A stretch of DNA of 64,000 nucleotides from Pseudomonadota bacterium (lineage in GTDB: Bacteria; Myxococcota_A; Polyangia; Polyangiales; Polyangiaceae), in contig JAEYWK010000092.1 of the NCBI GenBank assembly GCA_023431345.1, forward strand, positions 62,001 through 126,000, written 5' to 3'. Below, one piece after another: positions 19,232 through 29,638 of the stretch. Position 1 is the first letter of the stretch, and every line of letters begins with the position of its first letter. The translations under genes were made by a program, and so were the position numbers. Below the pieces are notes generated by a model. That model ran no database searches. It was not told where the DNA came from and saw nothing but the letters and a program-made list of their open reading frames with translations.

Positions 19232-20020
19232 TCAAGCCGCTCCGCGCCGCTCTGCGAGCAATAGCTCGAAGGCTTCACGCTTGAGCGCCGCAAATTCAGG
19301 GCTGGTGAGCAACCCCAATTGGCGTGGCCGTGGCAACGTCACGCGCAAATCCGCCTTGACGGTCCCGGGGCGGCGCGTGAGCACCACGACCCGGTCGCTC
19401 AAGAACACGGCTTCGTCGACGTCGTGAGTGACGAACACCACCGTCATGTGGAGCTCGTGCCACAGCCGAAGCAGGAGCTCTTGCATGTGCAGGCGAGTCT
19501 GCGCGTCGAGGGAGCAGAACGGCTCATCCATCAAGAGCACGCTCGGGCGGTTGACCAGCACGCGCGCCAGATTCACGCGTTGCTGCATCCCGCCCGAGAG
19601 CTGGTGCGGGTAATGGTTGCAGAACTCGAGCAGCCCTACGTGCGACAACATCTCACGCGTCGTCTCGATGCGCTCGACCCTCGCGACACGCCGCATCTTG
19701 AGCCCGAACTCGACGTTCTGCTGCACGGTCTTCCACGGGAAGAGCGTGTGCTGCTGGAACACCACGCCGCGATCGGGGCCCGGCGCTCGCACCGCCTGGC
19801 CCGCGACCTCGAGCGAGCCGGAGCTCACGCGTGTGAAGCCAGCGACGGCGCCGATGATGGTCGACTTACCGCAGCCCGACGGCCCGAGGATGCTCAAAAA
19901 CTCGCCGCAGGCGACCTCGAGGTCGATGTCACGCAAGGCCTGCACGGCCGTCTTGCCGCTGCCGAAATGGATGTCGACGCCGCGAGCGCGTATCGAGGCG
20001 CGGGCCGCGGACAAGGTCAT
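19232..20020 (-). CDS. ABC importer ATPase, nitrate/sulfonate/taurine family (SsuB/TauB-like)
   Basis: The 262-aa cytoplasmic ATPase has Walker A GPSGCGKST (46-54), Q-loop VFQQHTLFPW (~87-96), signature LSGGMQQR (141-148), Walker B VLLMDEP (161-167) and the switch His in VTHD (199). The spacing and the HTLFPWKTV segment match the SsuB/TauB/NrtD group. The start ATG overlaps the permease stop (20017-20020), so the two are translated together. With the permease and binding protein upstream it forms a complete importer, probably for a sulfonate or similar small anion. Confidence 0.9.
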   Translation of the reverse strand: MTLSAARASIRARGVDIHFGSGKTAVQALRDIDLEVACGEFLSILGPSGCGKSTIIGAVAGFTRVSSGSLEVAGQAVRAPGPDRGVVFQQHTLFPWKTVQQNVEFGLKMRRVARVERIETTREMLSHVGLLEFCNHYPHQLSGGMQQRVNLARVLVNRPSVLLMDEPFCSLDAQTRLHMQELLLRLWHELHMTVVFVTHDVDEAVFLSDRVVVLTRRPGTVKADLRVTLPRPRQLGLLTSPEFAALKREAFELLLAERRGAA

Positions 20021-20922
20021 GAGCGGCTCCCTTCGGGCTCGAACCACGGCATCAGGCGGCGACCGACCGTCTTGATGAGCACGCTGCTGCCCATGCCGAG
20101 CACGCCGATCGCGATCATGCCGAGCACGATGCTGGGGTATTTTTGCAGCGTGTACGCTTCCCAGGTGTAGTACCCAATGCCGTATTGACCGGAGATCATC
20201 TCCGCGGTCACGAGCGAAAACCACGACGTGCCCATGCCGATGCTGAGGCCCGTGACGATCGAAGGCATGGCCCCCGGCAAGATCACCTCTCGAAAGACGT
20301 CGAGCGGCCGCGCCCCCAAGCTGAGCGAGGCGAACACCAAGCGCTTGTCGAGCGATTCGACGCCGTGCACGGTGCTGAGCAGCACCGGGAAGAACGCGCC
20401 GATGAAGGTGATGAAGACCATGCTCTGCTCGGCAGAGGCGAACAGCAAGATCGCGATGGGGATCCACGCCACGGCTGGGATTGGGCGGATCACCTCGAGC
20501 GGCGGGAGCAGCGCCTGCGCGGCGAGCCGGAAGCGACCGACGAGCAAACCGAGCACCACTGCCAGCGACGCCGCGATGCCGAAGCCCAAGAAAATGCGCG
20601 TCACGCTGTTGCCGACGTGGGCCGCAAACTTCGGCGTCTGCACCAGCTCCGCGAACGCCAGCACGACCTCGCTCGGCGCGGGGATGTTCTCGAAGCGGAA
20701 GAACAACTGAAGCTCGTAGCGCGACGCCAGCTCCCAGGCCGCGAGCCACGCCGCGATGGACGCGCTACCGATAGCGATCGCGCGGAGCGAGGCGCGCCAG
20801 CGCTCGGCGGCGCTGGCGCTTCGTCGGCTCGAGCTCACGAGCGTCGCATCGTCGAGCTGGGACGCGGCGCTCGGCAGCAGCGAGGCCGCCGCCGAGTCCG
20901 ACGATTGAACGCTCATACTCAT
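20017..20922 (-). CDS. ABC importer permease, SsuC/TauC-like
   Basis: A 301-aa inner-membrane permease with a ~45-residue polar N-terminal tail, a first helix (AIAWLAAWELA-type stretch near residue 55) and about five further helices. The EAA loop that contacts the ATPase is visible as REVILPGAMPSIVTGL. The start at 20922 overlaps the binding-protein stop (ATGA); a second ATG lies 6 nt further on. It sits between the binding-protein and ATPase genes with overlaps on both sides, so the three subunits are stoichiometrically coupled. Confidence 0.9.
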   Translation of the reverse strand: MSMSVQSSDSAAASLLPSAASQLDDATLVSSSRRSASAAERWRASLRAIAIGSASIAAWLAAWELASRYELQLFFRFENIPAPSEVVLAFAELVQTPKFAAHVGNSVTRIFLGFGIAASLAVVLGLLVGRFRLAAQALLPPLEVIRPIPAVAWIPIAILLFASAEQSMVFITFIGAFFPVLLSTVHGVESLDKRLVFASLSLGARPLDVFREVILPGAMPSIVTGLSIGMGTSWFSLVTAEMISGQYGIGYYTWEAYTLQKYPSIVLGMIAIGVLGMGSSVLIKTVGRRLMPWFEPEGSRS

Positions 20923-22397
20923 AGGCTCGCCTGCCCGGGGGCCTTGCGCGCGGCGTCGAAGCCGATCACTTGCCCACCGCCGTTCTTCGACGCCCACGTC
21001 TCCGCCGACCTCTTCAGCAGGAACGCGGCGAGGCCGCGGGGACCACGCACGTACCAAACCTTGTCGGCGAACAGCTTGTTGCCTGTCTCACGGTCGTGCA
21101 CGAAGGTGACGCGCACGGCCTTGCCCTCCTGCTGCAGCTGGGCAAGCGCCGCGAAGGTAGCTTCGGGAGAGCTGTAGAGTCGAACCTTCGGCTCACCCTT
21201 GACCCAGATTTGACCGGCCAGCGTCGGCTCCGTGACCGGCTGCTGAGTATCGACGGCGTTTCCTACGAACGGAAGCGCCGCGTAGTCGCTCAGGCGAGCG
21301 TCGTAGTCGAGGCCGAATTCGGTCGCCGCCTGTCGGATGAAGCGGTCTGTCACGTAGCGGTCGACGTCGATCTCTCGGGTGACCTTCTTGAGCACCTTCA
21401 GCGACTCTTGAGCCTTGGCGATGGCGTTCGTGTGCTCTGGCTTCAGCGTAAAATCGCGGGTTTGAATGCCGTTCGGCCCGTGGAAGGCGTAGTAGACTTC
21501 GGCGTCGACGCCGGTCCATCGCGCGAGCTTCTCCGATAGCCCTTCCGGGTCCTCGCGGTAGAGGCGGTCCGCTTCCAGGGTGGCCTTCAAGAAGGCGACC
21601 ACGACCTCTGGATACTTCGCCGCGTAGTCCGAGCGCACTTGGACGCCGTGAGTGGTGGTGACGCCCGTCGAGCTGCCGTCGTAGATCTTCTTGGCGAAGC
21701 CGCGAAAAGGGAACAGCTCACCGAAGGGAACGAAGTTGGCGTGTGCGTCGATCTGGTTGGCTTTGAGAGCGCTGCCGCCGACCTCCGGCGTCTGCGTGAC
21801 GATCTCGACGTCTTTGGTCGGATCCCAGCCCAGATCTTGGATGGCGCGGATCAGCATCGCGTGCGCGGTCGAGCCGAACGGCACCGACAGCTTCTTGCCC
21901 TTGAGCTCGGAGAGCGACTGCACTTTGGACTCCGACGGCACCAGGATCGCGTTACCGGCGCCGTTGATACCTGCCGACAGCGTCGAAATGTAAAGGGACT
22001 GGACCTTGTCTCCCGCCGCCTTCAATGCGGTTGCGCCCAGCACGGACGGGAAATCGGCCATCTGCACGATATCGAGCTGGTTTGCCAGGTATTTGCTGTT
22101 CAGCTGCGCGCCCGTTGGTTGGTTCTCCCACTTGATGTCGTACTTCACGGATTTGTACTTGCCGTCTCGAGGCAAGTACTTCTCGAGCAGCTTCAGCTCC
22201 CGCACGATCGGGCCACCGGTCGCGCAGTTGATGGTGGTGTCTTGCGTACCGATCGCGACGCGAATGGTTTCGACGATGGTCGCCGCTTCGACCGTCGACT
22301 TGGCGCTGGGCGAAGCATCAGGCTCGGACTTCGATCTGCAGCCGAAGAGCAGCGCCAAGGCGGTGAAGCAAAGGAGAGCGAGAGATCTCTGAATCAT
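20919..22397 (-). CDS. Lipoprotein substrate-binding protein of the importer, with NosL-like C-terminal extension
   Basis: The 492-aa product has a signal peptide with lipobox LLFGC (Cys20), so it is membrane-tethered. Residues ~45-340 form a nitrate/taurine/sulfonate-type binding protein (NQLDIVQMADFPSVLGATAL, LSELKGKKLSVPFGSTAHAM). This is 130-150 residues longer than usual. The last ~90 residues resemble the NosL copper-chaperone family: VRLYSSPEA, then WYVRGPRGLAAFL and AETWASKNGGGQVIGFD. That resemblance is from memory of the NosL pattern. ATG 22397 was chosen over 22415 because it starts the signal peptide properly. It lies 30 nt after the regulator gene. Confidence 0.8.
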   Translation of the reverse strand: MIQRSLALLCFTALALLFGCRSKSEPDASPSAKSTVEAATIVETIRVAIGTQDTTINCATGGPIVRELKLLEKYLPRDGKYKSVKYDIKWENQPTGAQLNSKYLANQLDIVQMADFPSVLGATALKAAGDKVQSLYISTLSAGINGAGNAILVPSESKVQSLSELKGKKLSVPFGSTAHAMLIRAIQDLGWDPTKDVEIVTQTPEVGGSALKANQIDAHANFVPFGELFPFRGFAKKIYDGSSTGVTTTHGVQVRSDYAAKYPEVVVAFLKATLEADRLYREDPEGLSEKLARWTGVDAEVYYAFHGPNGIQTRDFTLKPEHTNAIAKAQESLKVLKKVTREIDVDRYVTDRFIRQAATEFGLDYDARLSDYAALPFVGNAVDTQQPVTEPTLAGQIWVKGEPKVRLYSSPEATFAALAQLQQEGKAVRVTFVHDRETGNKLFADKVWYVRGPRGLAAFLLKRSAETWASKNGGGQVIGFDAARKAPGQASL

Positions 22398-22427
22398 CGA
22401 CCTGGCTCGAAGCAAGAGACGCGCCAG

Positions 22428-24389
22428 TCAACCGGCGAGTCTTCGCCATTCGAGCTCGGTCACCTGCACGAGCTTGGGGAGGAGCTGCAGCCGATACAAC
22501 GTGTCTGCGATCTGCTGCTGCGACGCGACCTGCGCGGCCGTGAGCGCGCCCGTGGTCGGGTGCCGCTTCAGCCAATCGGCGATGGCGCGGGAAGAAATGT
22601 TGAGCTGCGCCGAGACGAGCTCCGCCACCAGCGCCGTGTTGCTCTTGGCCCAATCGACGGCCTTGACGGCGTGCACGAGCAGGTCGTCCACCAGCTCCGG
22701 GTACGCCGAGGCGAAGGCGTGATTCGCTAGATAATACGCGGTGTTGAGGGTGAGCCCGCGCCCGTCACGCAGCACGCGCGCGCGCGCCGTGTACCGAATG
22801 CTCGACAGCAGCGGATCCCAGATGACCCACGCGTCCACGTGGCGTGACTCGAAGGCGATCTTCGCCTTCTCGGGCACCGCGAACGTGAGGCGCACGTCGT
22901 GATAGTCGACGCCAGCCTCCTCGAGCGCGCGGATCAGCAGGTAGTGGACGTTCGAGCCGCGCTTGAGCGCGATGCTCCTACCGCGCAGATCGGCCACCCT
23001 GCGGATGTCCGAGTCTTCGTGCACGACGATGGCCTCCGCTTCGGGAGCGGGCGCTTCTGCGGCGACGTAGACGAACGGCGCTTCGCGGGCCTGGGCGATG
23101 ACGCTCGGGCAATCACCCACCACGCCGAGCGCGACATCACCGGTCTGGATGGCGGCGGCGACCTCCGGCCCTGCCGGAAACTCACACCACTCGACCTGAA
23201 TGCCTTTGGCCGCCAGCAGGCTGTCGAACGTGCCCAGAGCCTTCACGACCGTCAGCACCCCGAATTTGTGGTAGCCGAGGCGCACGCGCTGGTGGCGCTC
23301 GGTACGGACCGGCGGCTCCGTCACGTGGGGGCGGGCGGACGCGGGGGCCTGGCCCAGCTCGCCGTACTGCAGGAGCCGCGCGCGCACCACGTTGCGGCTG
23401 ATGTCGAGGAGGCGAGCCGTCTTCAGCTGATTGCGCTGCGAATGGGCGTAGGCCCCACGCATGACGCTCTCTTCGATGCGCTCGAACAGGCGCGCGGGGG
23501 GCGCGTCGAAGAGCTTGCTCAGCGCCGCTTCCAGCAGCGCGAATCCATCGCCGGAGGCGGGCGGGGGCTGGCTGCGGCCCTTGGACCTTCCGGCGTGAAT
23601 TCGCAGGTCATCGGCGCCCACGAGGCCGCCCCGCGCGACGAGCAGCGCGTGGTGCATGACGTTCTCGAGCTCGCGAATGTTGCCAGGCCAGGCGTGCTCG
23701 AGCAGCCGCTGCGAAGCGCCTTCACTGAGCTCCACCTCGCCGAGCTCCAGCTTGCGCTGGTAGACACCGAGGAAGTGCCGGGCCAGCGGCAAGATGTCCC
23801 CCGGCCGCTCACGCAGCGGGAGCAGCTGTAGCTGCGTGACGTTCAGGCGGTAGAACAGGTCCTCGCGAAAATGTCCGGCCGCCATGGCCTCTTCCAAGTC
23901 GACGTTGGTCGCCGCGACCAAGCGCACGTCGATGGGGATGGCGCTGCGAGATCCGAGCCGAACGACCTCGGACTCTTGCAAGACACGCAGCAGCTTGACC
24001 TGGAGCGGCAGCGACAGATCACCCACCTCATCGAGGAAGAGGCTGCCGCGGTGCGCGCTCTCGAACCAGCCGACGCGGCTGCTGGACGCGCCCGTGAAGG
24101 CGCCGCGCTCGTGCCCGAAGAGCTCGCTCTCCACGAGCTGCTCGGCGATCGCGCCGCAATTGACCGGTACGAAAGACTGCTCGCGGCGGCGACTGAGCTG
24201 GTGCAGGTGGCGCGCTACGATTTCTTTGCCCGTACCGGTTTCGCCCGTGATGAGGACGGTGGCGTCGCTCGGCGCGACGCGCTCGATTTCACTCAACAGC
24301 GCCCGCGAGCGCGCGTCTTCGAAGACCAGCGCCTTGGCGCGCACCGTGGGCTGAGCGGCGCTGGGCAGGGTCAAGACGGGCATGCGCAA
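22428..24389 (-). CDS. Sigma-54 activator fused to an SsuA-like substrate-binding domain
   Basis: A 653-aa one-component regulator. There is no receiver, PAS or GAF domain in front. The AAA+ domain starts at once: Walker A GETGTGKE (49-56), the sigma-54 contact loop GAFTGA (96-101), Walker B SLFLDE (116-121) and HAWPGNIREL (~232-241). A Fis-type helix-turn-helix follows (about 320-342, TARLLDISRNVVRARL). Residues ~368-640 are then a complete aliphatic-sulfonate-binding-protein fold (GYHKFGVLTVVKALG, VEWCEFPAGPEV, VGDCPSVIAQA, HVDAWVIWDPLL). No signal peptide or membrane helix is present, so this binding domain should be cytoplasmic and serve as ligand sensor. The gene heads the importer operon and is divergent from the flavoprotein operon. 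Confidence 0.9.
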   Translation of the reverse strand: MRMPVLTLPSAAQPTVRAKALVFEDARSRALLSEIERVAPSDATVLITGETGTGKEIVARHLHQLSRRREQSFVPVNCGAIAEQLVESELFGHERGAFTGASSSRVGWFESAHRGSLFLDEVGDLSLPLQVKLLRVLQESEVVRLGSRSAIPIDVRLVAATNVDLEEAMAAGHFREDLFYRLNVTQLQLLPLRERPGDILPLARHFLGVYQRKLELGEVELSEGASQRLLEHAWPGNIRELENVMHHALLVARGGLVGADDLRIHAGRSKGRSQPPPASGDGFALLEAALSKLFDAPPARLFERIEESVMRGAYAHSQRNQLKTARLLDISRNVVRARLLQYGELGQAPASARPHVTEPPVRTERHQRVRLGYHKFGVLTVVKALGTFDSLLAAKGIQVEWCEFPAGPEVAAAIQTGDVALGVVGDCPSVIAQAREAPFVYVAAEAPAPEAEAIVVHEDSDIRRVADLRGRSIALKRGSNVHYLLIRALEEAGVDYHDVRLTFAVPEKAKIAFESRHVDAWVIWDPLLSSIRYTARARVLRDGRGLTLNTAYYLANHAFASAYPELVDDLLVHAVKAVDWAKSNTALVAELVSAQLNISSRAIADWLKRHPTTGALTAAQVASQQQIADTLYRLQLLPKLVQVTELEWRRLAG

Positions 24390-24605
24390 GGCCGTAGCAT
24401 GGAAACCGGACTAACGTCTATTTTAACAGACACACGCGAGTTCCTGACGTGTGGGCGGTTCTTTTGTGAGGTCAGACCTCCGTCATAGCGCGAGCTCGTC
24501 TCGCATTGCGGACGCAGATTCACCGTAGTGCTTGCGTGCTCACGAACAGGCCTGCTGCTCCAGCAGCAGCGCTGCTACCGCCGCAGCACCGCCCCGCACC
24601 GCTGT

Positions 24606-24639
24606 CCCGCCGACCGCTGACTCACTGCCCGCCGACCGC
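24606..24639. repeat. Direct repeat CCCGCCGACCGC, two copies 22 bp apart
   Basis: Copies lie at 24606-24617 and 24628-24639, and a partial third (CCCGCCG) starts at 24654. The 22-bp period is about two helical turns, and the copies lie 50-90 bp upstream of the candidate -24 element, a usual position for activator sites of a sigma-54 system. Confidence 0.4.
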
Positions 24640-24661
24640 GCCGCTGACCGCTTCCCGCCGT

Positions 24662-24696
24662 GCCACGCGCACGGCGCCATGTCACGCGCACGGCGC
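24662..24696. repeat. Direct repeat GYCACGCGCACGGCGC, two copies 19 bp apart
   Basis: GCCACGCGCACGGCGC at 24662-24677 and GTCACGCGCACGGCGC at 24681-24696 differ at one base. The second copy overlaps the candidate -24 element of the rightward promoter. Confidence 0.45.
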
Positions 24697-24706
24697 GCCT
24701 CTTGCA
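24691..24706 (+). promoter_or_regulatory. Candidate sigma-54 promoter for the flavoprotein operon
   Basis: CGGCGCGCCTCTTGCA matches the consensus TGGCACG-N4-TTGCW at 10 of 12 defined positions, with GG (24692-24693) and GC (24704-24705) exactly 10 nt apart. A sigma-54 activator is encoded next door. The caveat is that transcription would begin near 24717, only ~6 nt before the chosen start codon, implying a leaderless or nearly leaderless mRNA. Confidence 0.45.
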
Positions 24707-24718
24707 ATGGGACTGCCC
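24703..24718 (-). promoter_or_regulatory. Candidate sigma-54 promoter facing the activator/importer operon
   Basis: Read on the minus strand, GGGCAGTCCCATTGCA has GG and GC 10 nt apart and a perfect TTGCA -12 box; the -24 box is weaker. It shares the palindrome TTGCAA (24702-24707) with the opposing candidate. The transcript would have a ~300-nt leader before the activator gene. Confidence 0.3.
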
Positions 24719-24722
24719 GAGC

Positions 24723-26503
<1,781 letters not shown>

Positions 26504-26507
<4 letters not shown>

Positions 26508-26788
26508 GCCAGACCGAAGACCGTGAAGTCGTGAAGGCCGCGGAAGCGGCGCTCGCCCCACGAGCGCAGACCGCAGCGCGCTTCGACGTGCCCGTGATCG
26601 TGAACGAGGAGAAGTGCATCAAGGGCTGCCGGGTCTGCATCGATTCGTGCCCTGTCGACTGCTTGGCGATAAGCCCCACGACGGGGCGGGCGCACATGCG
26701 CTTCGACGAGTGCTGGTACTGCCTGGCGTGCGAGACCGACTGCCCGAAGGACGCGATCGTGGTAAAAATCCCCTACTTGGTGCGCTGA
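26504..26788 (+). CDS. Two-[4Fe-4S] ferredoxin-type subunit (AprB-like)
   Basis: A 94-aa protein with two cluster motifs. The first is C38-x3-C42-x2-C45-x3-C49-P, one residue longer than the usual C-x2-C-x2-C-x3-C-P, with an extra Cys at 53. The second is regular: C70-x2-C73-x2-C76-x3-C80-P (DECWYCLACETDCP). The CWYCLAC...CPKDAI segment resembles AprB. It presumably passes electrons to or from the FAD of the upstream flavoprotein, with which it overlaps by 4 nt. A HEAT-repeat gene starts 1 nt after the stop. Confidence 0.88.
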
Positions 26789-26789
26789 G

Positions 26790-27770
26790 ATGAGCCACGA
26801 GAGCTCGGCGCTCAGCCAGCGCCTCCAGAGCGAGGACGTCGCCACGCGTCAGGTCGCGCTGACCGAGCTCGCGGACGTGCTCGACGAGAGCGCGCTCGAG
26901 CCGCTCTTACTCGCGGCTCGAGATCGCGACGCCACCGTGCGTGAGCTGGCGATCGGGCTGCTCGAGGAGCTGGGCGATCCGCGGGGCTTGCCCGCGCTCG
27001 TGGCCGCCCTCGCTGACGAAGCGAGCCGAGTCCGTCAGGTCGCGGCCGCCGCCATCCGCGATGATCGCTCTCCGCAAGCGGTGGCGCTGCTGCTCGACAA
27101 CTTGGCGCATCCGCGCGCCGACGTGCGCGCCGCCAGCATCGCCGGCCTGCGCGAGCGGCGTGATCCCCGCGCCGAAGCGCCGCTGTTGGCGCTGCTTACC
27201 GACGAAGCAGGAGCGGTGCGCGGTCAAGCCGTCATCGCGCTCGGTCGCCTCCGCTCTGCTGCGAGCATCGACGCGCTGCGAGCGCGCCTCCGCGACCTCG
27301 ATCCGCAGGTGAGGCGCCTGGCCATCGGCGCCCTGGACTACGCGCGCACCCATGAGGTACGCGCGGCGCTGGCGGAGCTGCTCGGCGACCCCGATTGGCG
27401 AGTACGAGCCGACGCCGCCCAGCAGCTCGGCAAGCACGGCCACGCAGGTCCAGAAGACGCGCTGGTCGCGCTGCTGGCCGACCCCGAGTGGACCGTGCGC
27501 AAGGAAGCAGCGCTCGCGCTAGCCGAGATCGGCGCCAGCGCGAGCGCACGCTCGCTGCTCCGCACGCTGACGGATGAAGTGGCAGACGTGCGGCGCGCGG
27601 GCGTGACCGCGATCGCCAAGCTCGGCGCGGTATTCGCCGCGCCGAGCGTCGAAGCGCTGCTCGCCGACCGTGACAGCGAGGTGAGCAAGGCGGCCCGGCG
27701 CGCGCTCACCTCGCTCTCGCGACGCGCTGCGAGCGACGTGGTCAGTTCGCAGCGCAGCGGTATGCCTTGA
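26790..27770 (+). CDS. HEAT-repeat (PBS-lyase-type) protein
   Basis: The 326-aa product consists almost entirely of ~31-residue helical repeats (about ten) of the pattern D-x-x-x-VR-x-x-A-x-x-x-L-G, for example DPDWRVRADAAQQLG-type units and DEVADVRRAGVTAIAKLG. Such proteins are scaffolds, or help in cofactor attachment and complex assembly. Its position 1 nt after the ferredoxin suggests that it assembles or regulates the flavoprotein-ferredoxin complex; this is inference. Its 3' end overlaps the convergent lipoprotein gene by 29 nt. Confidence 0.88.
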   Translation: MSHESSALSQRLQSEDVATRQVALTELADVLDESALEPLLLAARDRDATVRELAIGLLEELGDPRGLPALVAALADEASRVRQVAAAAIRDDRSPQAVALLLDNLAHPRADVRAASIAGLRERRDPRAEAPLLALLTDEAGAVRGQAVIALGRLRSAASIDALRARLRDLDPQVRRLAIGALDYARTHEVRAALAELLGDPDWRVRADAAQQLGKHGHAGPEDALVALLADPEWTVRKEAALALAEIGASASARSLLRTLTDEVADVRRAGVTAIAKLGAVFAAPSVEALLADRDSEVSKAARRALTSLSRRAASDVVSSQRSGMP

Positions 27771-28650
27771 ACGAAAAGTCGTCGTAAAAGAAGTTCGAAG
27801 CTTCTTGTTCGTCCCCGTTGTCGAACTGGTCGTCCGTCACGCCGAAGGCCGTGATCACGTATGTGTTGCCGACCAGGTGAGCGGCGGGGATGTCGGGGTA
27901 CGACATCGGTTCCCAATCGTCCGTGTCGAACGCGAAATTGTCCCAAAGGTCGAAGAGCTCGGTCGCGTCCGCCGCGCCCGGCTCATACAGGCCGATGAGC
28001 GTGAAATCGCCGGTGAGCGTGGGCGAGTCGAAGGCGAAGAAGCGTTGGCCCGTAAAGCCCACCCACTGCGTGCCCGGGGGAATGACGAACGCCGGTGAAT
28101 CGAGGACGGCGGTGTCGCTCGAGACGCCGCCCAGCCAGGCGTACCAGACGCCGCTATGGGCGGGGATCGAGTCGTTCGTCGCCTTGCTGAAGACCTCGAG
28201 ATCGTCGTTGACGACGTAATAGCCGTCCCATCGGGTGCGGTTCGTCTCGAAATCTCCGCCGACTAGCAGCTCCGTCTCGATCACGCGACCGCCTACGTCT
28301 TCGCAGCACTCGATGCTATCGCAGTCGAGGCGCGGGGACGGCGCGCCGCCAGCGCCGCTCGCGCCCGTATCCCCGCCTTGCCCCGGGGGCTGCCCCCCTT
28401 GCGGCAGGTTCGGATCGCCGCCGCTGGTGACCGGATCACCGCCTTGGCTCTGCCCCGACTCGCCCGCATGGCCGGGGGCGCCGCCGCTCGGGCTGCCGCC
28501 TCCGTCCGCGCCGCCTTCACCGGCCTGCGCGTCGCCAGCGGCGCCGTCGAGCGGGGGATCGATCTCGTAGTCGCTCAGACCAATGAGCTGCGAGCAGCCC
28601 GCGACTAGCAGCAATGCACCAAGGGAGAGGTTCAGGTGACGATGAGTCAA
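27742..28650 (-). CDS. Myxobacterial lipoprotein, paralogue A, unknown function
   Basis: A 302-aa lipoprotein with lipobox LLVAGC followed by SQLIGLSDYEIDP, then a ~85-residue Gly/Pro-rich linker. The C-terminal ~190-residue domain begins DCDSIECCEDVGG and looks like an all-beta, jellyroll-like carbohydrate-binding or lectin-type module (GGDFETNRTRWDGYY, VWYAWLGG, NFFYDDFSFKAY); that fold guess is from pattern only. It is the tandem paralogue of the next gene upstream, 28 nt away. Both follow a PEGA protein and a kinase on the same strand. Confidence 0.75.
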   Translation of the reverse strand: MTHRHLNLSLGALLLVAGCSQLIGLSDYEIDPPLDGAAGDAQAGEGGADGGGSPSGGAPGHAGESGQSQGGDPVTSGGDPNLPQGGQPPGQGGDTGASGAGGAPSPRLDCDSIECCEDVGGRVIETELLVGGDFETNRTRWDGYYVVNDDLEVFSKATNDSIPAHSGVWYAWLGGVSSDTAVLDSPAFVIPPGTQWVGFTGQRFFAFDSPTLTGDFTLIGLYEPGAADATELFDLWDNFAFDTDDWEPMSYPDIPAAHLVGNTYVITAFGVTDDQFDNGDEQEASNFFYDDFSFKAYRCAAN

Positions 28651-28678
28651 GGTAACCGTACTCGTGAGGGGAGTGCCC

Positions 28679-29629
<951 letters not shown>

Positions 29630-29638
29630 CGAGTCACC

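Larger units (their letters stand above)
24390..24722. other. Divergent regulatory region between sigma-54 activator and flavoprotein operon (333 bp)
   Basis: No convincing gene is seen here. The stretch holds an AT-rich patch near 24418-24428, an inverted repeat CACACG (24431-24436) / CGTGTG (24448-24453) close to the activator start, a hairpin CTGCTGCT-CC-AGCAGCAG at 24552-24569, two pairs of direct repeats, and the promoter-like sequences listed separately. Confidence 0.6.

Noticed and set aside
24552..24569. Hairpin CTGCTGCT-CC-AGCAGCAG in the divergent region
   Set aside because: A 2-nt loop is too tight, and CTG/CAG runs are common by chance in this composition. It is kept only as a note in the region entry.
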